NCBI RefSeq assembly: GCF_001428825.1
Contig: NZ_LMIT01000001.1
Span: forward strand, 331,897-395,896
DNA from: Nocardioides sp. Root240
GTDB taxonomy: Bacteria; Actinomycetota; Actinomycetes; Propionibacteriales; Nocardioidaceae
DNA length: 64,000 bases
Direction: 5' to 3'
In this document: in pieces, positions 44,893 to 54,372 of the stretch
How the letters are laid out: every line of letters begins with the position of its first letter
Numbering within the stretch: position 1 is the first letter of the stretch
The notes under the pieces: generated by a model
The model's input: the letters and a program-made list of their open reading frames with translations, nothing else
Databases searched by the model: none
Told to the model about the DNA's origin: nothing
Made by a program: the position numbers and the translations under genes

Positions 44893-44914
44893 TACGTCGC
44901 TGAGTACGCGCGCC

Positions 44915-46282
44915 TCAGGCCGGGCCGACGACGGCGAGCAGCTCGGGCCGGCCGAACACGTCGGCGGCGACGGCGCGCACGTCCTCGACCGTCACGGCCT
45001 CGATCCGGGCGATGACCTCGTCGATGCCGAGCACCTCGCCGTGGACGAGCTCGTTCTTGCCGATGCGCATCATCCGGGAGCCGGAGTCCTCGAGGCCCAG
45101 GATCATGCCGCCGACGAGCTGGCCCTTGCCGCGCGCGAGCTCGTCCTCGGAGATCCCCTCGGCGGCGATCGTCGAGAGCTGCTCGCGGACCACGGCGAGG
45201 ACCTCCTCGGTGCGGTCGGGCAGGCAGCCGACGGCCACGCCGACGATGCCGGAGTCGGCGTACTGGCTGGCGAAGGAGTAGACCGAGTAGGCCAGCCCGC
45301 GCAGCTCACGGACCTCCTGGAACAGCCGGCTGGACGTGCCGCCGCCGAGCGCGGTGTTGAGGACGCCCAGCGCGTAGCGGCGCTCGTCGTCGCGGGTGAC
45401 GCCCTCACGGCCGATGACCAGGTTGACCTGCTCGAACGGGCGGCTGACCTCGGCGGTGCCGGGAGACACGCGCGGACGGCGCTTCGAGGAGGTCGCACGG
45501 CCCGGGACGGGGGCGGCCTCGCCCACGAGCCAGTCGTGGCGCGAGAAGGCCTTGCGGACGGCCTTGACGGCGGCGTCGTGGTCGACCGCGCCGGCGATCG
45601 AGATGACCGTGTTGGCCGGGACGTAGTGGCGCTTGTAGAAACGCCGGATCTGGGCCCCGGTCATCGCGCCGATCGACGCGTCGGTGCCCGCGATCGGGCG
45701 GCCCAGCGGCGTACCGGCACCCCAGGCCAGCTCGGCCAGCAGGTTCTGGACGACGTCGTCGGGGTCGTCGTCGTGCATCGCGATCTCGTCGAGGATCACG
45801 TCGCGCTCGGCGTCGACGTCGTGGGCGGCGATCACCGAGCCGGTGATCATGTCGCCGAGCACGTCGACCGCGAGCGGCAGGTCGTCGGACAGGACCCGCG
45901 CGTGGAAGCAGGTGTACTCCTTGGCGGTGAAGGCGTTGAACTCACCGCCCACCGCGTCGAGCGCGATCGAGATGTCGAGCGCGGAGCGCTCGTCGGTGCC
46001 CTTGAACAGCAGGTGCTCGAGGAAGTGCGAGGCGCCGTGCGTGGCGGCGGTCTCGTCGCGCGAGCCGACCCCCACCCAGACGCCGATCGACGACGAGCGG
46101 GCGCCGGCCATCTGCTCGGTCACGATGCGCAGGCCGGAGGGCAGCTGCGTGCGTCGTACGACGGACGTCACCTGGCCGGAGTCGTCACGGACCGTCTCCA
46201 GCGTGCGCGTGGAGACTCGGGAAACGGCCGACGGCCGGTCAGCGTGCTGCTGACCGGCCGTCGACTTGAGAGCGTTGCTCAC
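44915..46282 (-). CDS. M16-family zinc peptidase (pitrilysin)
   Basis: A 455-aa processing-peptidase-like protein with the inverted zinc motif HFLEH ([12 protein letters not shown]) and the distal Glu in [12 protein letters not shown]. It corresponds to the PepR/YmxG-type peptidase that follows pnp in many Gram-positive bacteria. The GTG start overlaps the pnp stop by 4 nt. The C-terminal M16_C domain is complete ([13 protein letters not shown]). The substrate is unknown. Confidence 0.94.
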   Translation of the reverse strand: MSNALKSTAGQQHADRPSAVSRVSTRTLETVRDDSGQVTSVVRRTQLPSGLRIVTEQMAGARSSSIGVWVGVGSRDETAATHGASHFLEHLLFKGTDERSALDISIALDAVGGEFNAFTAKEYTCFHARVLSDDLPLAVDVLGDMITGSVIAAHDVDAERDVILDEIAMHDDDPDDVVQNLLAELAWGAGTPLGRPIAGTDASIGAMTGAQIRRFYKRHYVPANTVISIAGAVDHDAAVKAVRKAFSRHDWLVGEAAPVPGRATSSKRRPRVSPGTAEVSRPFEQVNLVIGREGVTRDDERRYALGVLNTALGGGTSSRLFQEVRELRGLAYSVYSFASQYADSGIVGVAVGCLPDRTEEVLAVVREQLSTIAAEGISEDELARGKGQLVGGMILGLEDSGSRMMRIGKNELVHGEVLGIDEVIARIEAVTVEDVRAVAADVFGRPELLAVVGPA

Positions 46283-48507
46283 GCGTCCTCGGACTCCGCA
46301 CCGTCGTCGTCCGCCGAACCCTCGGCGTCGTCGACGACCGGGATCAGCGACAGCTTGCCGCGGTCGTCGATCTCGGCGATCTCGACCTGCAGCTTCTGGC
46401 CGACCGCGACGACGTCCTCGACGTTCTCGACGCGCTTGCCGCCGGCGAGGCCGCGCAGCTTGCTGATGTGCAGCAGCCCGTCCTTGCCCGGCATGAGCGC
46501 GATGAACGCACCGAAGTTGGTCGTCTTGACGACCGTACCGAGGTAGCGCTCGCCGACCTCCGGCATGGTCGGGTTCGCGATCGCGTTGATCGCGGCCCGG
46601 GCGGCCTCGGCCGCCTCGCCGTTGGTCGCACCGATGTAGACCGTGCCGTCGTCCTCGATGGACACGCTGGCACCGGTGTCGTCCTGGATCTGGTTGATCA
46701 CCTTGCCCTTCGGGCCGATGACCTCGCCAATCTTGTCGACGGGCACCTTGACGGTGATGATCCGCGGCGCGTGGATCGACATCTCCTCGGGAGCGTCGAT
46801 GGCCTCGGCCATGACCTCGAGGATCGCCAGGCGGGCGTCGCGGGCCTGGGTCAGGGCCGAGGCCAGGACCTCCGCCGGGATGCCGTCGAGCTTGGTGTCG
46901 AGCTGGAGCGCGGTGACGAACTCCTTGGTGCCGGCGACCTTGAAGTCCATGTCGCCGAACGCGTCCTCGGCGCCGAGGATGTCGGTCAGCGCGACGTACT
47001 CGAGCTTGCCGTCGATCTCACCGGAGATCAGGCCCATCGCGATACCGGCGACGGAGGCCTTCAGCGGGACGCCGGCCTGCAGCAGCGACAGGGTCGAGGC
47101 GCAGACCGAGCCCATCGAGGTCGAGCCGTTGGAGCCCATGGCCTCGGAGAGCTGGCGGATGGCGTAGGGGAACTCCTCGCGGCTCGGGAGCACCGGCAGC
47201 AGCGCCCGACGGGCGAGCGCTCCGTGGCCGACCTCGCGACGCTTCGGCGAACCGACGCGACCGGTCTCACCGGTGGAGAACGGCGGGAAGATGTACTTGT
47301 GCATGTAGCGCCGGTGGTTCTCCGGCGACAGCGTGTCGATCTGCTGCTCCATCTTGAGCATGTCGAGGGTGGTGACGCCCAGGATCTGGGTCTCACCGCG
47401 CTCGAACAGCGCCGAGCCGTGGACCCGCGGGATCACGTCGACCTCGGCGTGCAGCGGACGGATGTCGGCGAGGCCGCGACCGTCGATGCGCACCTTGTCG
47501 CGCAGGATGCGCTCGCGGACGAGCTGCTTGTTGACGGAGCGGAACGCCGCGCCGAGCTCCTTCTCGCGACCCTCGAAGTCACCAGCGAGCTTGTCGAGCA
47601 CCTCGGCCTTGAGCTCGTCGGTGCGCGCCTCGCGCTCCTGCTTGTCGCCGATGGTCATGGCGGCAGCGAGGTCCGACTTCACGGCGGCCTCGACGGCGGC
47701 GTAGGCGTCGTCCTCGTAGTCGAGGAAGACCGGGAACTCCTGGACCGGCTTGGCGGCCACGTTGGCGAGCTCGACCTGGGCCTCGACGAGCTGCTTGATG
47801 AACGGCTTCGAGGCGTCGAGGCCGGCGGCCACGACCTCCTCGGTCGGCGCCTGGGCGCCGCCGCGGACCAGCTCGATGACGTCCTCGGTGGCCTCGGCCT
47901 CGACCATCATGATCGCGACGTCGCCGGTCTCGGTGACGCGGCCGGCGACGACCATGTCGAAGACGGCCTTCTCCAGCTGGCTGTGGGTCGGGAAGGCGAC
48001 CCACTGGCCCTCGATGAGGGCGACGCGGGTGGCGCCGACCGGGCCGCTGAACGGCAGGCCGGAGAGCTGGGTCGACAGCGACGCGGCGTTGATCGCGAGC
48101 ACGTCGTAGGGGGTGTCGGGGTTGAGCGCCATCACGGTGATGACGACCTGGACCTCGTTGCGCAGGCCCTTCTTGAAGGTCGGGCGCAGCGGGCGGTCGA
48201 TGAGGCGGCAGGCGAGGATCGCGTCCTCGCCCGGACGGCCCTCGGACCGGAAGAACGAGCCGGGGATGCGGCCCGCGGCGTACATCCGCTCCTCGACGTC
48301 GATCGTGAGGGGGAAGAAGTCGAAGTGGTCCTTCGGGTGCTTGCCGGCGGTGGTCGCCGACAGCAGCATGGTGTCGCCGTCGAGGTAGGCGCTCACCGAA
48401 CCGGCGGCCTGGCGGGCGAGGACGCCCGTCTCGAACTTGACCGTGCGGGTGCCGAACTTGCCGTTGTCGAGAACGGTCTCGACCTCGGAGATGACGGGTT
48501 CAGTCAA
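46279..48507 (-). CDS. pnp: Polyribonucleotide nucleotidyltransferase (PNPase)
   Basis: A 742-aa phosphorolytic 3'-5' exoribonuclease of the RNA degradation machinery. Two RNase PH-like cores are followed by a KH domain ([13 protein letters not shown]) and an S1 domain ([15 protein letters not shown]), with an acidic tail. The start is set at TTG 48507 ([16 protein letters not shown]) because actinobacterial PNPases begin at this point and it gives normal length; the frame continues upstream to a GTG at 48576, which would add 23 unusual residues. Coupled downstream to the M16 peptidase. Confidence 0.93.
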   Translation of the reverse strand: MTEPVISEVETVLDNGKFGTRTVKFETGVLARQAAGSVSAYLDGDTMLLSATTAGKHPKDHFDFFPLTIDVEERMYAAGRIPGSFFRSEGRPGEDAILACRLIDRPLRPTFKKGLRNEVQVVITVMALNPDTPYDVLAINAASLSTQLSGLPFSGPVGATRVALIEGQWVAFPTHSQLEKAVFDMVVAGRVTETGDVAIMMVEAEATEDVIELVRGGAQAPTEEVVAAGLDASKPFIKQLVEAQVELANVAAKPVQEFPVFLDYEDDAYAAVEAAVKSDLAAAMTIGDKQEREARTDELKAEVLDKLAGDFEGREKELGAAFRSVNKQLVRERILRDKVRIDGRGLADIRPLHAEVDVIPRVHGSALFERGETQILGVTTLDMLKMEQQIDTLSPENHRRYMHKYIFPPFSTGETGRVGSPKRREVGHGALARRALLPVLPSREEFPYAIRQLSEAMGSNGSTSMGSVCASTLSLLQAGVPLKASVAGIAMGLISGEIDGKLEYVALTDILGAEDAFGDMDFKVAGTKEFVTALQLDTKLDGIPAEVLASALTQARDARLAILEVMAEAIDAPEEMSIHAPRIITVKVPVDKIGEVIGPKGKVINQIQDDTGASVSIEDDGTVYIGATNGEAAEAARAAINAIANPTMPEVGERYLGTVVKTTNFGAFIALMPGKDGLLHISKLRGLAGGKRVENVEDVVAVGQKLQVEIAEIDDRGKLSLIPVVDDAEGSADDDGAESEDA

Positions 48508-48601
48508 CTGTTTTCTCTTATTCGAACGTGCGGGACGCGTTGCCCCGCGGGAATGGACGTGATTGTCACCGGCCACCTTATCGACCGGTGCGGGAAATGC
48601 A

Positions 48602-48632
48602 GAACGGGCGACCCGTGGCGGGTCGCCCGTTC
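48602..48632 (-). terminator. rpsO terminator
   Basis: A 14-bp perfect stem (GAACGGGCGACCCG with CGGGTCGCCCGTTC), 3-nt loop, followed on the minus strand by TGCATTTCCC. It separates rpsO from pnp. The rest of the 244-bp gap 48508-48751 holds short inverted repeats (GCGGAGCG at 48697-48704 with 48732-48739; CCAAGG at 48666-48671 with 48689-48694) but no gene. Confidence 0.8.
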
Positions 48633-48751
48633 AGGAAACTATTTCGTCGCTCGGCGCGTGCGGCCCCAAGGCGCGGCCGCGAAGGCGACCTTGGAAGCGG
48701 AGCGGTCGTCGAGCGGCCGCAACGCCGGGGACGCTCCGCCGAGCGGCGAAA

Positions 48752-49027
48752 TCAGCGGCGCAGGCCGAGGCGCTCGACGATGGAGCGGTAACGCTCGATC
48801 TCGGTCTTCTTCAGGTAGTTGAGAAGGCGACGGCGCTGGCCGACGAGCAGGAGCAGGCCACGACGGCTGTGGTGGTCGTGCTTGTGCTTCTTGAGGTGCT
48901 CGGTGAGGTGGCTGATGCGGTGGCTCAGCAGCGCGATCTGCACCTCCGGCGAACCGGTGTCGCCCTCGGTCGTGGCGTACTCCGCGATGATCTGCTTCTT
49001 GGTCTCAGCGTCGGTTCCGACTGCCAT
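48752..49027 (-). CDS. rpsO: 30S ribosomal protein S15
   Basis: A 91-aa S15 with the usual helical pattern: [19 protein letters not shown], then [18 protein letters not shown] and a C-terminal [14 protein letters not shown]. It binds 16S rRNA in the small-subunit platform. ATG at 49027 has GGGAGAA upstream. A TGATAATCT promoter element lies at 49118-49126. rpsO-pnp order is conserved across bacteria. Confidence 0.98.
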   Translation of the reverse strand: MAVGTDAETKKQIIAEYATTEGDTGSPEVQIALLSHRISHLTEHLKKHKHDHHSRRGLLLLVGQRRRLLNYLKKTEIERYRSIVERLGLRR

Positions 49028-49117
49028 GGGTTCTCCCTGGTTCGCTCGTTGCGCGGCGCCCCAGCCTGAGTTCCTGGAGCTCTCTTTGTCCGCGGCCGTC
49101 CTGACGGCAACCGGAGA

Positions 49118-49126
49118 AGATTATCA
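49118..49126 (-). promoter_or_regulatory. -10 element of rpsO promoter
   Basis: TGATAATCT on the minus strand, an extended -10-like box about 90 nt upstream of the rpsO start; it overlaps the stop codon of the preceding gene. No clear -35 is seen. Confidence 0.5.
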
Positions 49127-50191
49127 GCGGGCCGGTACGTCGGCCGAATCCTCGACCGCCGGGCCACCGTCGGGCAGCACGACCTCGGGCGCCGCCGCGA
49201 ACGGGAAGGCCGGCAGGCGGGGCGGCGTCGGGCTGCTCCAGGCGTCCGGGTCCCGCTCCCAGAGGTCCGCGTCGCCGGGGCCGACCGGCAGCGGGAAGAC
49301 GTTGAAGCGCGGGCTGCCGTTGCTCAGCCACGGGTAGACCCACGACATCCCGTCCTCCTCGATCCCGTCCTCCGACCCATCCTCCTCGGCCAGGCTGTCG
49401 TCGACCGACACCGCCCGCCCGTCGGCGGTGAAGAGCTGGACGCCGGTCAGCGGCCTGCCCTGCGCGTCGTAGGGGAACAGGTTGGTGAGCTGGACGCCGT
49501 CGTAGGACAGGCCGGGGAGCTCCTCACCCGCCCCCTCGGAGTACATGTCGTCAAGCACCTGGTCGGCCGTCGACCAGCGCGCCTTGTCGACCATCGGCGG
49601 GAGCAGGCAGACCGCGAGCACGTTGAGGCCGATCACCACGAGCCGCGCGGCGGCGTGGCCGCGCACCCGCGCGATCGCGCCGCGTCCGCGGCCGAGCTGG
49701 ACGCTCCCGACGACGAGCAGCGCGAGGACCAGGGCCCAGCCGACGCCGTAGCTGACGTACGGATGGGCCATGTCCTGCAGCACCATCCAGGCCACCCAGG
49801 CACGCAGCACCCACCACGCCGGCTGCAGCGACTCGAGGAAGCCGCGCGGCGAGCCGGGCACCTTGTCGACCAGCTCGACCCAGGTACGTCGCGCTGCGTC
49901 GAGCAGCTCGCCGACGACGAGCGCCACCGGACGGCGCTCGCGGCGCGGCGCCATCACCGGCGCGAAGCCGGCGGCGGTCCGCAGCTCGACGGCGTACGAC
50001 GCCGGATCGCCGAGGACCTGCTCCGCCGGCTCCGGGCCGTCGTGGTCCGCGAGTCGCTCGGACAGGTCGGCCCGCAGGCCGCCGACGAGCTCGTCGCGCT
50101 CCTCGGCGGTCAGGTCGGCGAGCCGGCGCTCGACCTCGGCGACGAAGGCGTCGACCTCGCCGCGGACCTCGAGCTTCATCGTGTCGTTCAT
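49124..50191 (-). CDS. HAAS (DUF1700)-type membrane protein
   Basis: A 355-aa protein whose N-terminal ~70 residues resemble the HAAS signalling domain (VDAFVAEVERRLADLTAEERDEL is the start of it; key part RRLADLTAEE). Two or three membrane helices follow (about 120-195), then a Pro/Asp-rich extracytoplasmic region. HAAS proteins are typically encoded next to PadR regulators, as here (ATGA overlap), and are thought to transmit PadR-linked signals. The C-terminal region is unassigned. Confidence 0.8.
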   Translation of the reverse strand: MNDTMKLEVRGEVDAFVAEVERRLADLTAEERDELVGGLRADLSERLADHDGPEPAEQVLGDPASYAVELRTAAGFAPVMAPRRERRPVALVVGELLDAARRTWVELVDKVPGSPRGFLESLQPAWWVLRAWVAWMVLQDMAHPYVSYGVGWALVLALLVVGSVQLGRGRGAIARVRGHAAARLVVIGLNVLAVCLLPPMVDKARWSTADQVLDDMYSEGAGEELPGLSYDGVQLTNLFPYDAQGRPLTGVQLFTADGRAVSVDDSLAEEDGSEDGIEEDGMSWVYPWLSNGSPRFNVFPLPVGPGDADLWERDPDAWSSPTPPRLPAFPFAAAPEVVLPDGGPAVEDSADVPAR

Positions 50192-50520
50192 GCGCGGGCC
50201 TCCTGGCCGGAAAGGAGCGTGGTGACGGCGGCGGAGAAGTGCAGCCAGTCCTCCGACTGGCGCTTGAGCTGGTCCCGGCCGCCCGGGGTGATGCCGTAGT
50301 ACTTGCGGTGCGGGCCCTCGTCCGACGGCACGACGTACGACGTCAGCGCGCCCGCGGCGTAGAGCCGCCGCAGCGTGCCGTAGACCGAGGCGTCGCCGAC
50401 GTCGCCGAGCCCGGCCGAACGGAGCCGGCGCAGGACGTCGTAGCCGTAGCCGTCCTCGTCCTCGACCACTGCGAGGACCGCCAGGTCGAGCACGCCCTTC
50501 AGGAGCTGGGTGGTGTCCAT
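50188..50520 (-). CDS. PadR-family transcriptional regulator
   Basis: A 110-aa winged-helix repressor with the PadR core: LKGVLDLAVLAVV, YGYDVLRRL, VYGTLRRLYAAG and RKYYGITPGG. ATG 50520 is chosen (MDTTQLLKG); a GTG at 50529 is possible. A TAATAG box overlaps a 27-bp dyad at 50528-50554 just upstream, suggesting autorepression and perhaps control of the divergent oxidoreductase gene. Confidence 0.93.
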   Translation of the reverse strand: MDTTQLLKGVLDLAVLAVVEDEDGYGYDVLRRLRSAGLGDVGDASVYGTLRRLYAAGALTSYVVPSDEGPHRKYYGITPGGRDQLKRQSEDWLHFSAAVTTLLSGQEARA

Positions 50521-50527
50521 GCAGTGC

Positions 50528-50554
50528 ACACTATTACGGATTGCGAACTAGTGT
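50528..50554. promoter_or_regulatory. Dyad operator at padR start
   Basis: ACACTA at 50528-50533 and TAGTGT at 50549-50554 are exact inverses, with further symmetric bases inside (pattern ACACTAnTnCG...CGnAnTAGTGT). It covers the likely padR -10 and lies 45 nt before the divergent oxidoreductase start. PadR-type binding is inferred. Confidence 0.5.
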
Positions 50555-50598
50555 CGACAGCGGAGAACTCTCTGCGTGTCGGGGGCCGACCTGCGACG

Positions 50599-52719
50599 AT
50601 GCGAGACGTGGCGGAACAGCGTGTGGGCGTGTGCAACCTGTGCGAGGCGACCTGCGGTCTCCTCCTGACCATCGACGCGGGCCGGGTGACGGGCGTGCGG
50701 GGCAACCCCGACGACCCGCTCTCGCGCGGGCACATCTGCCCGAAGGGCGTGGCGATCGGCGACATCCACGCCGACCCCGACCGCCTCCGCCGTCCGGTAC
50801 GACGGATCGGCCGCGGTCCGGACGCACGCTGGGAGGAGATCGGCTGGGACGAGGCCCTCGACCTGGTCGCCGACCGGGTCGCCGCGACGATCAACGAGCA
50901 CGGCGACGACGCGTTCGCGCTCTACCTCGGCAACCCCAACGCCCACAGCCTCGGCGCGCTCACCCACGGGATCGCGGTGGCGCAGTCCTTCCGCACCCGC
51001 AACAAGTACAGCGCGACCTCCGTCGACCAGCTCCCCCACCAGCTGATCGGCCACCTGCTCTACGGCCACCAGCTGCTGCTGCCGGTGCCCGACATCGACC
51101 GCACGTCCTACTTCCTCGTCTTCGGCGCGAACCCGATGGCGTCCAACGGCTCGCTGATGACGGTCCCGGACTTCCCGGGCCGCCTGCGCGAGCTGCAGGC
51201 CCGCGGCGGCCGGATGGTCGTGTTCGACCCGCGGCGCACCGAGACCGCACGGGTCGCCGACGAGCACCACTTCGTGCGTCCCGGCACGGACGCCTGGGTG
51301 CTGCTGGCGATGCTGCACACGCTCTTCGCCGAGGGCCTGACCCGCCCGCCGTCGTACGTCGACGGCCTGGACGCGGTCGAGCGGGCCCTCGCCGACTTCA
51401 CCCCCGCCGCGGCCGAGCAGGCCAGCGGCGTCCCGGCCGACGTGATCGTCCGGATCGCCCGCGAGCTCGCGGCGGCGGACGGCGCGGCGGCGTACGGGCG
51501 GATGGGCGTGTCCACCCAGGAGTTCGGCCTGGTCTGCCAGTGGGCGGTCCAGCTGCTCAACCTGGTCACCGGCAACACCGACCGGGTCGGCGGCGCGATG
51601 CTCACCTCCCCCGCGATCGACGCCGTCGGCCGCGGGCTGCTCGGCCGCGGGCACTACGACAAGTTCCGGTCACGGGTGCGCCAGGCGCCGGAGTTCGGCG
51701 GGGAGCTGCCGGTGTCGGTGCTGCGTGAGGAGATCGAGACGCCCGGCGAGGGCCAGGTCCGCACGCTTCTCACGATCGCCGGGAACCCGGTGCTCTCGAC
51801 ACCCGACGGCGGTGCGCTCGACAAGGCCCTCGAGGGCCTCGACTTCTGCGTCGCCGTGGACATCTACCTCAACGAGACGACCCGGCACGCCGACGTGATC
51901 CTCCCGCCGACCACGCTCCTCGAGCGCGACCACTACGACCTGCCGTTCCACGTGCTGGCGGTGCGCGACACCGCCCGCTTCACGCCGGCGACCTTCCCGA
52001 AGGACCGCGACCAGCGGCACGACTGGGAGATCTTCCGCGACCTCTACGTCCGCGTCCAGCGACGCCTGGACCGCAAGCCGCCGCTGAAGCGGCGCCTGGC
52101 GACCGAGGCGCGGCTGCGGCTCAGCCCGACCTTCATCGTCGGGATGCTGCTGCGCACCGGGAAGTCGGGCGTCACGATCAGCCAGCTGCGCAAGCACCCG
52201 GAAGGCGTCGACATCGGGGCGCTGCGTCCTGGCCAGCTGCCGGGCCGGTTGTTCACCAGGAGCAAGCGGATCGCGGCCCTCCCGGGCCTCGTCTCCGACG
52301 ACCTCTCACGGCTGCGCGCGCAGGAGCTGCCGACGGGCGACGAGCTGCTGCTGATCGGCCGTCGCCACCAGCGCGACTGCAACTCGTGGATGCACAACAC
52401 CGACCGACTCACGAAGGGCAAGCCGCGCCACCACCTGCTGATGCACCCGGCCGACCTCGCCGCCCGCGGGCTCGTCGACGGCACCGTGGTCACCGTGACC
52501 TCGCGCGTCGGCAAGGTCGAGGTCGAGGTGCAGGCGACCGAGGACATGATGCCCGGTGTGGTGTCCCTGCCCCACGGCTACGGCCACCAGCGTGAGGGCG
52601 TGCGGCTCGGCATCGCGACCGGCGTCGTCGGGGTCTCCATCAACGACCTCACCGACCCCGAGCGGATGGACGTGTCGGGCAATGCGGCGCTGTCCGGAGT
52701 GCCGGTCACCGTTTCCTAG
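50599..52719 (+). CDS. Molybdopterin-dependent oxidoreductase (formate dehydrogenase-like)
   Basis: A 706-aa DMSO-reductase superfamily protein. An N-terminal [4Fe-4S] motif is intact (CNLCEATCG with the fourth Cys in GHICPKG), then a molybdopterin domain with FGANPMASNGS and VFDPRRTETARVADEH, and a C-terminal dinucleotide-binding domain (NSWMHN, then HGYGHQREG). The residue that would ligate Mo cannot be assigned with confidence. No electron-transfer subunit lies beside it. ATG 50599 or GTG 50608 may be the start. The substrate is unknown. Confidence 0.9.
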   Translation: MRDVAEQRVGVCNLCEATCGLLLTIDAGRVTGVRGNPDDPLSRGHICPKGVAIGDIHADPDRLRRPVRRIGRGPDARWEEIGWDEALDLVADRVAATINEHGDDAFALYLGNPNAHSLGALTHGIAVAQSFRTRNKYSATSVDQLPHQLIGHLLYGHQLLLPVPDIDRTSYFLVFGANPMASNGSLMTVPDFPGRLRELQARGGRMVVFDPRRTETARVADEHHFVRPGTDAWVLLAMLHTLFAEGLTRPPSYVDGLDAVERALADFTPAAAEQASGVPADVIVRIARELAAADGAAAYGRMGVSTQEFGLVCQWAVQLLNLVTGNTDRVGGAMLTSPAIDAVGRGLLGRGHYDKFRSRVRQAPEFGGELPVSVLREEIETPGEGQVRTLLTIAGNPVLSTPDGGALDKALEGLDFCVAVDIYLNETTRHADVILPPTTLLERDHYDLPFHVLAVRDTARFTPATFPKDRDQRHDWEIFRDLYVRVQRRLDRKPPLKRRLATEARLRLSPTFIVGMLLRTGKSGVTISQLRKHPEGVDIGALRPGQLPGRLFTRSKRIAALPGLVSDDLSRLRAQELPTGDELLLIGRRHQRDCNSWMHNTDRLTKGKPRHHLLMHPADLAARGLVDGTVVTVTSRVGKVEVEVQATEDMMPGVVSLPHGYGHQREGVRLGIATGVVGVSINDLTDPERMDVSGNAALSGVPVTVS

Positions 52720-52722
52720 GTC

Positions 52723-53154
52723 GTGACCTGGATGGACGTCACCGTTCCCGCCGGCCCCGGTCTGCCCGGCGGCCTGGTCATCCCCGACACCGAGCTGGTC
52801 GAGCGCTTCTCCCGCTCCCCCGGCCCGGGCGGGCAGTCCGTCAACACGACGGACTCGCGCGTCGAGCTTGCCTGGGACCCGGCAGCCTCGGGCGTCCTCG
52901 ACGACCACCAGCGCTCCCGGCTGGTCGCGCGCACCGACGGACCGCTCGTCGTCGTCGCGCACGAGCACCGCTCCCAGCACCGCAACCGCGCCGCTGCCCG
53001 GGAACGGCTGGCCGCGCGGGTGCGCGAGCTGCTCGCTCCCCCACCGCCGCCGCGGCGGGCCACCAAGCCGACCCGCGGGTCGAAGGAGCGCAGGCTCGAC
53101 GCCAAGCGCCAGCGCGGGCAGACCAAGCAGCTGCGCGGGCGGGTGCAGGACTGA
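52723..53154 (+). CDS. arfB: Alternative ribosome-rescue hydrolase ArfB
   Basis: A 143-aa class I release factor-like peptidyl-tRNA hydrolase. The catalytic GGQ is in SPGPGGQSVNTTDSRVEL and the basic C-terminal tail that enters the empty mRNA channel is present (RRATKPTRGSKERRLDAKRQ in part). It frees stalled ribosomes. GTG 52723 lies 3 nt after the oxidoreductase stop; ATG 52732 is an alternative start. Confidence 0.94.
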   Translation: MTWMDVTVPAGPGLPGGLVIPDTELVERFSRSPGPGGQSVNTTDSRVELAWDPAASGVLDDHQRSRLVARTDGPLVVVAHEHRSQHRNRAAARERLAARVRELLAPPPPPRRATKPTRGSKERRLDAKRQRGQTKQLRGRVQD

Positions 53155-53160
53155 CGGTCC

Positions 53161-54339
53161 TCAGCCGACGGTCACCGGGTGCCGCACGACCGCGTCGAAG
53201 AAGTAGCCGTTGGGGTTGAAGGTCGCGACGTCGGGCTGCGTGCGGCCGTGCAGGTCGGTCGCGCGCGCCAGCAGCTCGTGCCGCCCGGCCCGCGGCGCGT
53301 GCCAGGTGTGCGTCCACCGGGCCCAGCCGTGTCCCTCGGTACGACGCCCGGGCGCCGGACGCAGCCGGGCCCGCTCCCACGTCGTACCGCCGTCGGTGCT
53401 GACGTCGACCCGTGCGATCGGAGCCGCGCCGGACCACGACCGGCCGGTCAGCACCGCGGTGCGGCCCGCCGGCAGCTGCGCGTCGCGTGGCAGCTCCCAG
53501 GCCGAGCGCACCGGGTTGACGCCGAGCGGGCCACCGATGTTGTACCAGCGCGTGTTCCACGGCGAGGTCAGCTCGGACGTCGACACCTCGAGCTCGCCGA
53601 GCCACTTGATGCTGGCGATGCCGACCCAGCCGGGCAGCACCAGGCGGAGCGGGAAGCCGTGGTCGGGCAGCAGCGGCTCGCCGTCGATGCCCCACGCGAG
53701 CAACGCGTCGTCGAGCGCCTTGGCGATCGGGAACGGGCGCCGCACCCGGCCGAGGTTCTCGCCCTTGTCGACGTACTCGTCGTCGAGGCCGGCCCCCTGC
53801 ACGGACACCGCGTCGGGCCGCAGGCCGGCGAAGCGCAGCACGTCCCGCAGGCGCACGCCCTCCCACGTGACGGTGCCGACGGCGCCGAGCGTCCACGGCG
53901 TCCCCGAGGCCTTGGTGCCCTGCTGGGTGTCGAAGAAGCTGCGGCCGTTGCCGGTGCACTCGTGGACCGAGGTCCACGCGACCGTGCGGAAGCGCCGCTT
54001 CAGGTCCGCCAGACCGAGGGTCACGCCGGCCGGGTCGGTCAGCCCGTCGCCGAACACCCGCAACCGGTACGACGACGCGTCGATCTGCGGCGTCCGCGTG
54101 TGGTTGCGCACGAACAGCCGCTCCTGCGGTGTCGCGTACCGGTGCGGGTCGACGGAGTCCCACCGGGTCTCGGCATTGGTGCCGTAGCCGACGAACCACT
54201 CGGGCGGCAGCGGCTTCTGGATCGCGGGCGCGCCGGCCCAGGCCCGCGGGGCGGGACCGAGCAGCTGGCCCACCCCCACGGTCGCGAGACCGGCGAGCGG
54301 GACTCCGAGGACCGAGCGACGTCGCAGCGCGTTCTCCAT
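53161..54339 (-). CDS. Tat-exported sulfite oxidase-family Mo protein
   Basis: A 392-aa molybdopterin enzyme. A Tat-like signal (LRRRSVLGVPLAGLA) leads to cleavage near AWA (about 35). The oxidoreductase domain has the Mo-ligating Cys in SVHECTGNGRSFF and GFPLRLVLPGWVG; the C-terminal Mo-co dimerisation domain follows (VDVSTDGGTTWERARL). It would act outside the membrane. No heme domain and no membrane partner gene is adjacent. Sulfite as substrate is only a family guess. Confidence 0.9.
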   Translation of the reverse strand: MENALRRRSVLGVPLAGLATVGVGQLLGPAPRAWAGAPAIQKPLPPEWFVGYGTNAETRWDSVDPHRYATPQERLFVRNHTRTPQIDASSYRLRVFGDGLTDPAGVTLGLADLKRRFRTVAWTSVHECTGNGRSFFDTQQGTKASGTPWTLGAVGTVTWEGVRLRDVLRFAGLRPDAVSVQGAGLDDEYVDKGENLGRVRRPFPIAKALDDALLAWGIDGEPLLPDHGFPLRLVLPGWVGIASIKWLGELEVSTSELTSPWNTRWYNIGGPLGVNPVRSAWELPRDAQLPAGRTAVLTGRSWSGAAPIARVDVSTDGGTTWERARLRPAPGRRTEGHGWARWTHTWHAPRAGRHELLARATDLHGRTQPDVATFNPNGYFFDAVVRHPVTVG

Positions 54340-54372
54340 GCAGGCGATATTAACATCATCGACTTACTACAT
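54340..54372 (-). promoter_or_regulatory. AT-rich promoter segment
   Basis: The gap before the sulfite-oxidase-like gene is unusually AT-rich for this genome. On the minus strand it contains TTAAATG and GTTAATAT in promoter-like arrangement, and a single TACTACA (54365-54371 on plus), the half-site known for BlaI/MecI-type repressors. Confidence 0.35.

Noticed and set aside
48633..48751. Possible structured RNA between rpsO and pnp
   Set aside because: Only 6-8 bp inverted repeats are present and no known leader motif is seen; reported only as a note with the rpsO terminator.
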